A stretch of DNA of 64,000 nucleotides from Caulobacterales bacterium (lineage in GTDB: Bacteria > Pseudomonadota > Alphaproteobacteria > Caulobacterales > Aquidulcibacteraceae). Within the stretch, counting starts at the first letter, position 1. Every line of letters starts with the position of its first letter. Below, piece after piece: positions 1 through 8,375 of this stretch. A model generated the notes under the pieces. That model worked only from the letters and a program-made list of their open reading frames with translations, was not told where the DNA came from and did not search any database. The translations under genes were made by a program, and so were the position numbers. Where the stretch lies: the NCBI GenBank assembly GCA_017303355.1, contig JAFLCU010000017.1, forward strand, positions 1-64,000, given 5' to 3'.

Positions 1-938
1 CGCCCGAAGGCGTGGTGCTGATCTCCGGCTTTGAAGTTGGCGCGGCGTTGCCGGACGGCCGCTGGCTGGTGATGCGCCAGGGGCGCAACTGGGCCGAGCT
101 CGGCTGGATCGCGCGCGCGGCGGGCATCATCGGCGGCACGCTGTTGTTGCTGTCAGTGTTGGCGCTTCTGTTCGCGCGTTATCTGACGCGGCCCATTCGC
201 AGCTTCTCGGATGCGGTGCAAGCCGTCGGCGTCAATCCGCAAAGCGAGCCGGTGCGTGAGGAGGGCCCGCAAGAATTGCGCGGCGCGGCGCGCGCGGTAA
301 ACACGATGCAGGCGCGTCTGCGGGCGCTGATCGCGGATCGCACCAAGACGCTGGCCGCTGTCGCGCATGATATGCGCACGCCGCTGATGCGTCTGCGCTT
401 GGCCGCCGAGAACGCGCCGCCCGAGCAGCGCGAGCGCATGGCCAAGGAGATCGGCGAGGTCGAAGCGCTGGTCGCCAGCTTCATCGCCTTCGCGCGCGAT
501 GATCCGGCCGAGGAGGCGCGTGTGCGCCTCGATCTGGCCGCGCTGCTGCAGAGCATCGCGGATGATCATTGCGAGGCGGGGCGCGATGTTACGTTTGCCG
601 GCGACGAGCGGCTGGTGGTGACGGGTCAATCGCTGGGGCTGAAGCGCCTGTTCGGCAATCTGGTGGAGAACGCGCTGAAATACGGCGCGGTGGCGCGCAT
701 CAAGCTCGCGCACGAGGAAGGCTGCGTCGTCATTGACGTTGAGGATGACGGCCCGGGCATTCCGGCCGCGCAACGCGAAACCGTGTTCGAGCCATTCGTG
801 CGCTTGAACGAGGAGGGCACGCGCGGCGCGGGGCTTGGCCTTGCCGCCGCGCAATCGATCGCGCGCGCGCATGGCGGCGAGATTGTCATCCTTGACGCAG
901 AGAGAGGCGCCCTGGTGCGCGTGACGCTGCCGCTTTGA
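1..938 (+). CDS. Sensor histidine kinase, 5' end outside the window
   Basis: Two-component sensor kinase that autophosphorylates on histidine and passes the phosphate to a response regulator presumably encoded upstream. The frame is open from base 3 to the TGA at 936-938, so the N-terminal sensor part is missing. Counting from the GTG at 12: a membrane helix (about residues 36-58), a HAMP-like linker, an H-box with the phospho-acceptor His119 in HDMRTPL, an N-box (NLVENALKYG), G1 (DDGPGIP), F-box (FEPFVRLN) and G2 (GAGLGLAAAQ). All catalytic boxes look intact. The periplasmic stimulus cannot be inferred. The next gene starts about 48 bases downstream on the same strand. Confidence 0.93.
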   Translation, partial: PEGVVLISGFEVGAALPDGRWLVMRQGRNWAELGWIARAAGIIGGTLLLLSVLALLFARYLTRPIRSFSDAVQAVGVNPQSEPVREEGPQELRGAARAVNTMQARLRALIADRTKTLAAVAHDMRTPLMRLRLAAENAPPEQRERMAKEIGEVEALVASFIAFARDDPAEEARVRLDLAALLQSIADDHCEAGRDVTFAGDERLVVTGQSLGLKRLFGNLVENALKYGAVARIKLAHEEGCVVIDVEDDGPGIPAAQRETVFEPFVRLNEEGTRGAGLGLAAAQSIARAHGGEIVILDAERGALVRVTLPL

Positions 939-985
939 TCCGTTGATCCACCCGCGCTACGATCCGCGAAGGCCGGAGAGTGAGC

Positions 986-1786
986 ATGGCGCGGTCAGCG
1001 GCGAAGAGCAGACTAAAGCCGCCTTATCTCAAGCGGATATCCTTGCTTGACGACATCCCGCGCGCCGCCTTTGCGGATTTTCCACTTTCGCTGCCCGCGC
1101 TGCGTGGCGGTTTGGATGTCGAGCTCACAAGCCCCATCACAATTGTCGTCGGCGCCAACGGCTCCGGGAAGTCCACCATTCTTGAAGCGATCGCTAGCCA
1201 TTGCGGGTTCGCACTCACGGGCGGCAACAAGAATATTGCGCATCGATCCAGCGAACACGAGCATCTCGCCGACTTCTTGCGATTGTCGTGGTTGCCGAAA
1301 ATGACGGAAGGCTTCTTCTTTCGCGCAGAAACCTTCTTTCAATTCATCGATACGATTGATCAACTGGCCGAGGAAAGTGGTGCGAGAATCTACGACAGCT
1401 ATGGCGGCGTCTCCATGCGGGAGAGAAGTCATGGCCAATCTTTCATGGCGGTGTTTGAGAATAGATTTGGCCGACGTGGTCTGTATCTGATGGACGAACC
1501 GGAAGCAGCGCTCTCGCCGCAACGGCAGGTGGATTTTCTGCACCTTCTGCGTCGTCTTGAGCGCGAAGGTCAAAGCCAGATCATTATGGCGACGCATTCG
1601 CCCATGCTCATGGCCTATCCGTCGGCAACGCTGCTGGAGGTCTCGGATGCGGGCCTAAAGCCCATAGAGTTTCACGAGACTACTCATTTTAAGATTTGGC
1701 GTCAGTTTGCATTGAATCCCGACGGTTTCATGGCCGGTGTGATGATGGATGCCGACGAAGCTGCCGATGCCTCGGACGACGATTGA
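986..1786 (+). CDS. AAA/ABC-type ATPase (RecF/OLD-like, COG3910-like)
   Basis: Soluble P-loop ATPase of about 266 residues with an ABC-type fold. Visible motifs are Walker A GANGSGKST, a signature-like SHGQSF segment, Walker B LYLMDEPEAALSPQ and the switch histidine in ATHSPMLMAYP. It has no membrane segments and no adjacent permease, so it resembles single-domain predicted ATPases rather than a transporter. The ATG at 986 is preferred over the GTG at 980 because GGAGAG lies at 975-980 with 5-base spacing. The cellular role is unknown; such proteins are sometimes grouped with DNA-repair or defence ATPases, but no partner nuclease is present here. Confidence 0.85.
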   Translation: MARSAAKSRLKPPYLKRISLLDDIPRAAFADFPLSLPALRGGLDVELTSPITIVVGANGSGKSTILEAIASHCGFALTGGNKNIAHRSSEHEHLADFLRLSWLPKMTEGFFFRAETFFQFIDTIDQLAEESGARIYDSYGGVSMRERSHGQSFMAVFENRFGRRGLYLMDEPEAALSPQRQVDFLHLLRRLEREGQSQIIMATHSPMLMAYPSATLLEVSDAGLKPIEFHETTHFKIWRQFALNPDGFMAGVMMDADEAADASDDD

Positions 1787-1862
1787 GGCATCGTTCCCCA
1801 CGGGCATGCTTTTCATATCCTATCATTGGCCTAAGCTTGTCCCAACACCAAGGGAGTGAGCT

Positions 1863-3005
1863 ATGCGTTCGCCGATTTGCGACATGCTGGGCATTGAGTT
1901 TCCGCTATTGGCGTTTTCGCATTGCCGCGATGTGGTCGCGGCCGTGTCGCGGGCGGGCGGCATGGGCGTGTTCGGCGCCGTCGGCATCTCGCCCGAGCGT
2001 TTGCGCGAAGAGCTTGATTGGATCGACGCGCATTGCGGCGGCAAGCCTTATGGCGTCGACCTCATCGTGCCGAACGAGTTCGAAGGCAAAGGCCAGAAGT
2101 TCGACGCCGATCAGCTGATCGCGGCGGTGCCGTCGGCGCACAAAGATTTCGCCGCGGGCCTGCTCAAACAATATGGCGTAGATGCGAGCGGGCTCGACGA
2201 GATGCGCCGCAATTCGACGAACTTCGCGATGAATTTGCGTGAGGAGGGTGCGGCGTCGAGCCTTGATGTGGCGTTTCAATATCCGATCAAATTGATCGCC
2301 AACGCGCTGGGCGTGCCGCCGAAAGCGATGCTGGAGAAGGGCAAGCAGCATGGCGTCGCGGTGGCGGCGCTTGTCGGCGCCAAGGAGCACGCGATCGCGC
2401 AGGTGCAGGCGGGCGTCGATATTCTTGTGGTCGCGGGCGGCGAGGCGGGCGGCCATTGCGGCGATGTCTCGACCATGGTGCTGGTGCCCGAGGTGGCGGA
2501 TGCGGTGCGCAAGATCGGCGCCGCGACGCCGATTCTCGCGGCCGGCGGCATCGTCACCGGCGCGCAGATGGCGGCGGCGATGTGCATGGGTGCGGCGGGC
2601 GCATGGTGCGGCTCGGTGTGGCTGACGACGACGGAGGCGGAAACCAATCCGGTGGTGAAGGAAAAGATGTTGGCCGCTTCCTCGCGCGACACAGTGCGCT
2701 CGCGCTCGCGCACCGGCAAACATTCGCGCCAATTGCGCTCGCCATGGACGGATGCGTGGGAGAGCGACAAAGCGCCGAGTCCATTGCCGATGCCGCTGCA
2801 ATCGTTTGTCTCCGAACCGGCGCTACGGCTGGTCGATAAGCTCGCCGAAGGCAATCACGAGGGCGCCAAGCAATTGGCCACCTATTGGGTCGGCCAAGGC
2901 GTGGGCCTGATGAACGAGACCATGAGCGCGGGCGCGGTGGTGCAAAAGTTCAAGGAAGATTTCTTGGCGGCGTACGAACGGCTGGGTGGGTTTCTCGAAG
3001 ACTGA
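1863..3005 (+). CDS. Nitronate monooxygenase (2-nitropropane dioxygenase family)
   Basis: FMN-dependent TIM-barrel enzyme, predicted to oxidise alkyl nitronates to carbonyl compounds plus nitrite. The N-terminus (PICDMLGIEFPLLAFSH) and the phosphate-binding segment with VAGGEAGGHCGDVSTM match this family, as does AAGGIVTGAQMAAAMCMGA. The length of 380 residues is typical for class I/II members. AGGGAG at 1851-1856 lies 6 bases before the ATG, fixing the start. It stands alone on the plus strand and is followed by a repeat-containing gap. Some relatives act in other FMN-dependent reactions, so the substrate is inferred. Confidence 0.88.
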   Translation: MRSPICDMLGIEFPLLAFSHCRDVVAAVSRAGGMGVFGAVGISPERLREELDWIDAHCGGKPYGVDLIVPNEFEGKGQKFDADQLIAAVPSAHKDFAAGLLKQYGVDASGLDEMRRNSTNFAMNLREEGAASSLDVAFQYPIKLIANALGVPPKAMLEKGKQHGVAVAALVGAKEHAIAQVQAGVDILVVAGGEAGGHCGDVSTMVLVPEVADAVRKIGAATPILAAGGIVTGAQMAAAMCMGAAGAWCGSVWLTTTEAETNPVVKEKMLAASSRDTVRSRSRTGKHSRQLRSPWTDAWESDKAPSPLPMPLQSFVSEPALRLVDKLAEGNHEGAKQLATYWVGQGVGLMNETMSAGAVVQKFKEDFLAAYERLGGFLED

Positions 3006-3023
3006 GGACCGCGCCACGCGCCG

Positions 3024-3040
3024 CCTTCGACAAGCTCAGG
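3024..3040 (+). repeat. Short dispersed motif CCTTCGACAAGCTCAGG
   Basis: Lies just after the nitronate monooxygenase stop. Similar strings recur between genes in many proteobacterial genomes and, read in reverse, give spurious PELVEG peptides (remembered, not searched). A shorter relative (CAAGCTCAGGG) occurs near 13,450-13,463 inside another repeat. Confidence 0.3.
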
Positions 3041-3154
3041 GTGGCGCGCATGCGGGTGCTGCGCTTGGCGCTGAGTTTGTTGAAAACCGCGCGTTCGCCA
3101 AACGGGCCTCAGCCCAAGAAGATTGCGCCCGAGGCGTTTGGCCGTTGATCGTGG

Positions 3155-3192
3155 GGAGCGCGGCGGAGCCGCGCGCTCCAACCTGTAAACAG
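3155..3192. repeat. GC-rich palindromic repeat, family A copy 1
   Basis: An imperfect palindrome at 3155-3179 with outer arms GGAGCGCG and CGCGCTCC, followed by AACCTGTAAACAGG, which itself holds the palindrome CCTGTAAACAGG. Related copies are at 4121-4135, 17,084-17,135 and 41,855-41,900. The rest of the 3006-3257 gap holds nothing recognisable apart from the motif at 3024. Confidence 0.6.
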
Positions 3193-3257
3193 GCAGCGCG
3201 TTTGGCCGCTGCTTGCGGCTGCAAGAGCGGTTGGAGACGTTCGGCGCTGTGTTGGGT

Positions 3258-3950
3258 TCAGCTTGTGTCGGGGAGAGTCGCCACGGGATGCAGCAGATTG
3301 CGCGCGGCGTTGTAGGAGCCGTGCGCGGCTTTGGCGCAGAGCTCGGGCGGCACGTGCGGCGAATCCCAGGGGCGGCCGAGCGCCAGTTTCACCGCGAGGC
3401 GCGGGAAACGTTTCAGCTTGCGCGCCAGGCGCAGGATGGCGCGGCGCGGCTGTTTCAACAGATGCTGCAGCGCCAAGATACGGCGCGCGTAGCGTTTGTG
3501 CGGCGGCGTCGGTTCGCGCCGGCTTTTGAGGCGCGCGATCAGTGACGAGCGATAGTGCGCGCGGCGGATTTCAGCGACGCTGGTCGGCGCGCCGAGCAAA
3601 GTGATGCGGGCTGGATGCTGCTTGGGCTTGGGCCAGAGCTTGAACGGATAGGTGCGCTTGCGTTCTTTCTTCTCGGCTGGCGCTGGCGGCTCCTTCTTCT
3701 TCGCGAACGGATCGCGCTTTTTCGGCGGCATCAAGGTGAGGCGATCGACTTCCATCACCAGCACTTTGCGCACGAAGCTTTCGAGCGCCGCGATCCAATG
3801 TTGCAGACGCGGGATCTGACTCTTGCACAAACCCAACGCCGCGATGTCGGCGGCCGTGCCCATGACGAAGCACATGCGCACGAACATGGCGCGCGCGGCG
3901 CGCCAAAGCTCGGCGGTGGGGTCAGTGCAGGCGGCGGGGGTGAAAATCAT
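3258..3950 (-). CDS. Hypothetical protein, basic, Lys/Pro-rich centre
   Basis: No family recognised. The 230-residue product has a helical N-terminal half (about residues 1-70), a highly charged Lys/Pro/Glu segment (about 75-110, KKRDPFAKKKEPPAPAEKKE) and a strongly basic helical C-terminal half ending near HPVATLPDTS. There is no clear signal peptide or membrane span. Codon use resembles neighbouring genes and the frame is long, which supports coding. The start ATG at 3950 has only weak ribosome-binding sequence. The basic composition would allow nucleic-acid or membrane-surface binding, but that is speculation. Confidence 0.65.
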   Translation of the reverse strand: MIFTPAACTDPTAELWRAARAMFVRMCFVMGTAADIAALGLCKSQIPRLQHWIAALESFVRKVLVMEVDRLTLMPPKKRDPFAKKKEPPAPAEKKERKRTYPFKLWPKPKQHPARITLLGAPTSVAEIRRAHYRSSLIARLKSRREPTPPHKRYARRILALQHLLKQPRRAILRLARKLKRFPRLAVKLALGRPWDSPHVPPELCAKAAHGSYNAARNLLHPVATLPDTS

Positions 3951-4120
3951 GCACGCATTGTACGCGCGTTTTGGCGGGGGCGGATAAGATTGGTTCTATC
4001 CATGCGCGTGCGGCGCGATTTGCGTTGATGCGATTGGGATTTTGACGCGCGAGCGCGCGCTCTATCCCTGGATACACGGTCCCACCCTCTCGGCGGCGCT
4101 GGCGCTCATGTCAAAAAGCA

Positions 4121-4135
4121 GGAGCGCGGCGCTCC
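4121..4135. repeat. GC-rich palindromic repeat, family A copy 2 (short)
   Basis: GGAGCGC-G-GCGCTCC, perfect 7-base arms, followed by AACCTGTAATTACGCAGCG, matching the flank of copy 1 for its first eight bases. It lies in the gap between two hypothetical genes. Confidence 0.55.
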
Positions 4136-4180
4136 AACCTGTAATTACGCAGCGTAGGCGCGGCGCGCTCAGGCATCGCG

Positions 4181-4888
4181 CTATTCGCTGCCGCGAAATC
4201 TGCCGTCGCCTTCTTCGGTCACGAGCACGACGCCGGGGTTTTCTGGGGCGATGTCTTCGAAGAGGCCGATGTCGAGGTCTTGTTGCGGTTCGGGGCCGCG
4301 CATTGGGGCGGCGACGCGCTCGGAGAGTTCGATGCGTTCGGCGGGGGCGAGGGGCGCGGCCACGCCCGGCGCATGCATCGGGCGCCAGAAGCTGACGCGC
4401 ACGGCGAACTTGCCTTCGCGCTCGACGATCTCGGCCAGGCCATTGCGCACCAGATCGCCCCAGCGCTTCATCAGCTGCTTGTGATCGACATAGAGATTGG
4501 CCAGCACCTCGCTTGCGAGTTCGGCCGGCGCTTCAAGCAGGGCGCGCGCTTCCTCGGGCGTGCGGGCATGGCCGATCGGCTTCTTTACAGCGGCTTCGCC
4601 GCCGCGCGCCACGGGCGCGGGCGGGGCGGGGCGCCAATAGCGCATGGTCACGCGCCAGCCGTCGCGCCAGATGAGTTCGTAGAGTCCGGTCCCGTACAAT
4701 TCCGGCACCGCCTGTTCGGCGGCCTCCGGCGTCTCGAACGGGTCCGGCAATTCCTCGACGGCCAGGAACACTGGGCCACCCGCGAGCGAGGTCGCTTCGT
4801 CCTCCGTGCGGGCGCGCGGCGCATCGGGATGCCGCGCCGCCGCCAGATTCGCCGCTAAGGGGAAAATGCTCACCGGAACCTTGTCCAC
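4181..4888 (-). CDS. Hypothetical protein with two related Trp-Arg-Pro segments
   Basis: Not assigned to a family. The 235-residue product has no signal peptide or membrane span. Two parts look alike: YELIWRDGWRVTMRYWRP (about residues 70-87) and FAVRVSFWRPMH (about 165-176), suggesting two copies of a small beta-rich fold. They are separated by a helical stretch with the acidic AELASEVLANLYVDHKQLMKRWGDLV region. The start used is GTG at 4888; a GTG at 4873 is also possible. It is divergent from the subtilase gene at 4973, so the short gap at 4889-4972 should hold both promoters. Confidence 0.65.
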   Translation of the reverse strand: MDKVPVSIFPLAANLAAARHPDAPRARTEDEATSLAGGPVFLAVEELPDPFETPEAAEQAVPELYGTGLYELIWRDGWRVTMRYWRPAPPAPVARGGEAAVKKPIGHARTPEEARALLEAPAELASEVLANLYVDHKQLMKRWGDLVRNGLAEIVEREGKFAVRVSFWRPMHAPGVAAPLAPAERIELSERVAAPMRGPEPQQDLDIGLFEDIAPENPGVVLVTEEGDGRFRGSE

Positions 4889-4972
4889 GGGCCCGGCTTC
4901 GACATCGCCTTGTCATCGCACGGAGCCAAGTTAGAACATCTAGTTTCGGCTAAAATGGGTGAGGAGCCAAGC

Positions 4973-6991
4973 ATGTTGCATCGTCGCTGGAGTTTGGCCG
5001 CGTTGGTTCTGGCGCCCGTGCTGGCGCTGGGCGCGTGCGACCAGATCGGCCAGATGATCGAAGACATGCGCGGCGAGCAGGCCGAGGGCCCAGGGCCCGC
5101 GCCGCTTGACAATGTGCCGCTTGAGGCGCGCGCGCTGGCGGGCTCGGTGCAGCCGCAGGATCAATTGCAGGCGATGCTTGCGCCGGAGCCGGTGCTGATC
5201 GCGCCCGGGCAGATCCTGGTTGGCGCGCAAGTCGAACAGGAATTGGCCGAGACCGCGAACGAGATGGGGCTCGCCAGCAATTTCGTGCGCTCGCTGCGCG
5301 CCAATGGCGCGGAAGCTCTGGAGCAATTGCCGGAGAACGTGATCGCGCAAGTGCGCGAACGCGCCGAGGCGGAAGCGTCGAGCGCTGCGCGCAGTGCGGC
5401 GCGCGATGTGCTGAGCCGCTTGGGCGTGGAAGGCGAGATCGTCGTACGCCCGGGCGGGGTTGTGACGGTGAACCTTGCGAGCGTGAGCGCCAGCCCGACG
5501 GCGATGCGCTTCGCGCAGCAGGGCGGCGAGGCGGCGGCGCGGGAAATTCCAGACGCGATCGAATGGAACGAAGCTGATCGTTGCCCGCGCATCGTGACGC
5601 AAGGCCAATTGGAGAGCGACGTGGCGCTCGCCACGCGCTGCGCCATCGCGCGGCTGCAGGCGTCGCGCCAGTTTGAATATGTCGAGCCGAATTATATCGC
5701 CTCGTCCGGCTTCACCTTGCCGCCGCGCCGCGATCCAGCGCCAGCGCCGACGCCGACGACGCCCCGGCCGACTCCGACAACGCCCACGCCAACGACTCCC
5801 ACGACGCCAGCGCCGACGCCGATTGTCGGCGGCGTGCCGAACGATCCGCTCTACGCGCTGCAATGGCATTATCGCGCGCACGGGACGGGTGCTGGGCAAT
5901 CGCCGGGCGGCGCGGGCTTCGTCTCATTCTGGGAGAGCCGGCAGATCGGCTCGCGTACGGTGCGCGTCGCGGTGCTCGATACCGGGCTCGACACCTCGCA
6001 TCCAGATATTGGCGGCTCGCCGAACGTGGCCGCCGGCATCGATCTCATCAACAATGTCGAGCGTGGCGGCGACGGCGACGGCGTCGACGCGGATGCGAAC
6101 GATTCTGGCGATCGCTGCGGCACGGCGACGGAGAATTCCTACCACGGCACGCACGTGGCCGGCACGATTGGCGCGGCGGTGACGAACGATCGCCGCGGCG
6201 TCGCCGGCGGCGCATGGGATGTCACGGTGATCCCGGTGCGCGTGCTTGGCCGCTGCGGCGGCGAATTGGCCGATATCGTCTCCGGCATTCGCTGGGCGGC
6301 GGGTATCGCGCCGGCGGTGAACGCGGCGGGCCAGCAGATCGTCAACCGCAATCCGGCCGACATCATCAATATGAGCCTTTCGATTCAGGCGCCGTGCCCG
6401 GCCTCGATGCAAGCGGCGATCGACGCGGCCGTGGCGCGCAATGTCGTGGTCGTGGCGGCGGCGGGCAACAAGGCCAATCAGGCGCGGCTCTACGCGCCGG
6501 CCAATTGCAACAATGTCATTGTCGTCGGCGCCAATGACGCGCGCGGCGGCGTCTCGCCCTATTCGAATTTCGGCCCCGAGATCGATCTGATGGCGCCGGG
6601 CGGCGATATGTTCACCGATAGCGACGGCGATGGCCGGCCCGACGGCGTGCTCTCCACGCGCGCGACTCAAAGCGGCTGCTACGACCCGGTGAACTCGAAC
6701 TCGACGGAGCGCTGCTATTATTCGTTCCTGCAGGGCACCTCGATGGCCGCGCCGCATGTGTCGGCGGCGCTGGCGTTGCTGGCGTCGCAATCGGGGCTAC
6801 GCGGCGCGCAGCTTGAGGACGCGCTGTTCACGCGCGCGATCGCGCCGCACGCGCCGAATTACGGCGAGATCGAATGCGCGCGCTCGCGCAACGCGACGCC
6901 GATCGCGACGGGTTCGCCGACCTGCGCGCGGCCGAGCGGGCGAGGGCTGCTTGATCTTACGCGCGCCGCGCAGGGAGCCTCGCCGCCATGA
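4973..6991 (+). CDS. Subtilisin-like serine protease, lipoprotein (peptidase S8)
   Basis: Exported S8 protease of 672 residues. The signal peptide ends in lipobox LGAC (Cys22), so it is probably anchored to a membrane. Residues about 23-245 form a prodomain-like region ending in FEYVEPNYIA, the usual end of an I9 propeptide. A Pro/Thr linker (about 253-285) follows, then the catalytic domain with Asp336 (VLDTGLD), His391 (YHGTHVAG) and Ser590 (GTSMAAPH). Several cysteine pairs suggest disulfides. The ATG at 4973 is preceded by GAGGAG and is the only start giving a proper signal peptide. Its TGA overlaps the next gene's ATG (ATGA), so the two are translationally coupled. Confidence 0.93.
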   Translation: MLHRRWSLAALVLAPVLALGACDQIGQMIEDMRGEQAEGPGPAPLDNVPLEARALAGSVQPQDQLQAMLAPEPVLIAPGQILVGAQVEQELAETANEMGLASNFVRSLRANGAEALEQLPENVIAQVRERAEAEASSAARSAARDVLSRLGVEGEIVVRPGGVVTVNLASVSASPTAMRFAQQGGEAAAREIPDAIEWNEADRCPRIVTQGQLESDVALATRCAIARLQASRQFEYVEPNYIASSGFTLPPRRDPAPAPTPTTPRPTPTTPTPTTPTTPAPTPIVGGVPNDPLYALQWHYRAHGTGAGQSPGGAGFVSFWESRQIGSRTVRVAVLDTGLDTSHPDIGGSPNVAAGIDLINNVERGGDGDGVDADANDSGDRCGTATENSYHGTHVAGTIGAAVTNDRRGVAGGAWDVTVIPVRVLGRCGGELADIVSGIRWAAGIAPAVNAAGQQIVNRNPADIINMSLSIQAPCPASMQAAIDAAVARNVVVVAAAGNKANQARLYAPANCNNVIVVGANDARGGVSPYSNFGPEIDLMAPGGDMFTDSDGDGRPDGVLSTRATQSGCYDPVNSNSTERCYYSFLQGTSMAAPHVSAALALLASQSGLRGAQLEDALFTRAIAPHAPNYGEIECARSRNATPIATGSPTCARPSGRGLLDLTRAAQGASPP

Positions 6992-7449
6992 GGCTCGCCG
7001 CGCTGCGCAATTGGGGCATGGCCGTGAGCGGCGCGCTGATGGCTGGGCTGATTGTGTTCGCGCTGCAGCCGACGCCGGCGGCGGAGGCGCAGCCGCAAGC
7101 TGCCGCTGAATTGGCGCAGGCGCCGGTGCAAGCCGCGCCGGTGGCGTTCATCGTGCGCTTCCAGGGCGAAGGCCCGATCGCGCGCGCGCAGGCGCGGGCG
7201 GGGCGTGGCCAAACCCAGGCGGCGCAGCGTCAAGTCGAGATTCAATTGCAGCGCCAGAGTGCGTTCGAGGGGCTGTGCTTCGATCGGTTCACGATCGGCG
7301 GCGCCGAGATCGTGCTGCGCACCTGTGAATCCATTCCGGGGAACGAGCGGGCGGCCGTGCAGCAGCGCTGGCTCGCGCGCTTGCAGGCGATGCGCGCGGT
7401 CGATTACGTCGACGCGAACGCCACGGCGACGCAAGGGCGCGCGGGTTAG
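6988..7449 (+). CDS. Secreted I9-propeptide-like protein coupled to the subtilase
   Basis: A 153-residue exported protein starting within the stop of the subtilase. An N-terminal hydrophobic helix (about residues 10-27) is followed by an Ala/Gln-rich spacer and AFIVRFQGEGPIARAQ, which looks like the first strand of an inhibitor I9 domain. The C-terminus ARLQAMRAVDYVDANA closely matches the protease's own prodomain end, ARLQASRQFEYVEPNY. I infer a stand-alone propeptide-like inhibitor or folding chaperone for the neighbouring protease. Two cysteines (in GLCFD and RTCES) could form a disulfide. The function is inference from similarity and coupling; a structural or unrelated role is possible. 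Confidence 0.8.
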   Translation: MRLAALRNWGMAVSGALMAGLIVFALQPTPAAEAQPQAAAELAQAPVQAAPVAFIVRFQGEGPIARAQARAGRGQTQAAQRQVEIQLQRQSAFEGLCFDRFTIGGAEIVLRTCESIPGNERAAVQQRWLARLQAMRAVDYVDANATATQGRAG

Positions 7450-7469
7450 CGGGCGACGAGGAGATGAGC

Positions 7470-8369
7470 ATGGATTTCGGCGCGCCCGTCGGCATAGGCG
7501 GTTTCGAGGAACGCGTGATCGCCACCGTGGACGGGCTGGCGCTCTATGCGCGCGATTATCCGCCGCTGCTGCCGCAAACCGGCCTGCCGGTGATCTGCCT
7601 GCACGGCCTGACGCGCAATTCGCGCGACTTTGAGGTGATCGCACCGCGCATCGCCGCCCTTGGCCGGCGCGTGATCGCCGCGGACATGCGCGGCCGCGGC
7701 CAAAGCGCCAATGATCCCGATCCCGCGCATTATGTGGCGGCGGTGTATGCGCAAGACGTGCTGAAGCTGATGGACGAGCTGGAAATCCCAAAGGCGGTGT
7801 TCATCGGCACGTCGATGGGCGGGCTCATCACCATGGTGCTGGCGACAATGGCGCCCGATCGTATCGCCGCCTCGGTGCTCAACGATGTCGGCCCGAAGTT
7901 CAATGCAGCGGGGCTTGCGCGCATCGCGGGGTATGTCGGGCATGTGCGGCCGGTGGCGGATTGGCACGCGGCGGCGGCGGCGGCGCGCGCGACCAACGCC
8001 TCGGCCTTTCCCGAGCGCGTCGATGACGAGGCGTTCTGGGCGGCCTTCGCGCGGCGCACGCATCGCCAATTGGATGATGGCCAGGTCGAACTCGATTACG
8101 ATCCGCACATCGCGCTGGCGTTCGCCGATTTCGACGAGGACGCGCCGCCGACCGACCTTTCGCCGCTGTTCAGCGCGCTTGCGGCCAAGCCGGTTCTTTC
8201 CGTGCGCGGCGGCATCTCGGACCTGTTCGGCGAAGATGTCGTGGCGCTGATGCGCGAGCTGAAGCCCGATCTCGAAGCGATCACGATCGAGAATATCGGC
8301 CATGCGCCGATGCTGGACGAGCCTGACGCGTGGGACGCCGTGCTCGACTTTCTCGCGAAAGTCGAGTGA
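7470..8369 (+). CDS. Alpha/beta-fold hydrolase
   Basis: Cytoplasmic hydrolase of about 299 residues. The oxyanion region reads CLHGLTRNSRDF, the nucleophile elbow is IGTSMGGLI (Ser nucleophile) and the C-terminal IGHAPMLDEPDA supplies the catalytic His. A helical cap lies in the middle third. The architecture matches the haloalkane dehalogenase/esterase/lactonase group, without a clue to substrate. The ATG at 7470 is preferred because AGGAG at 7459-7463 is 6 bases upstream; an ATG at 7464 touches that site. It follows the I9-like gene by 20 bases on the same strand and may be co-transcribed with the protease pair. Confidence 0.88.
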   Translation: MDFGAPVGIGGFEERVIATVDGLALYARDYPPLLPQTGLPVICLHGLTRNSRDFEVIAPRIAALGRRVIAADMRGRGQSANDPDPAHYVAAVYAQDVLKLMDELEIPKAVFIGTSMGGLITMVLATMAPDRIAASVLNDVGPKFNAAGLARIAGYVGHVRPVADWHAAAAAARATNASAFPERVDDEAFWAAFARRTHRQLDDGQVELDYDPHIALAFADFDEDAPPTDLSPLFSALAAKPVLSVRGGISDLFGEDVVALMRELKPDLEAITIENIGHAPMLDEPDAWDAVLDFLAKVE

Positions 8370-8375
8370 GGCGTT

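Noticed and set aside
2986..3315. Plus-strand frame over the 3' gap of the nitronate monooxygenase
   Set aside because: It covers repeats and includes the dispersed motif that is known to yield false proteins.
5731..5830. Tandem CCGACG/ACGCC-type repeats as a possible CRISPR or minisatellite
   Set aside because: They encode the Pro/Thr linker of the subtilase in frame, and no unique spacers occur.
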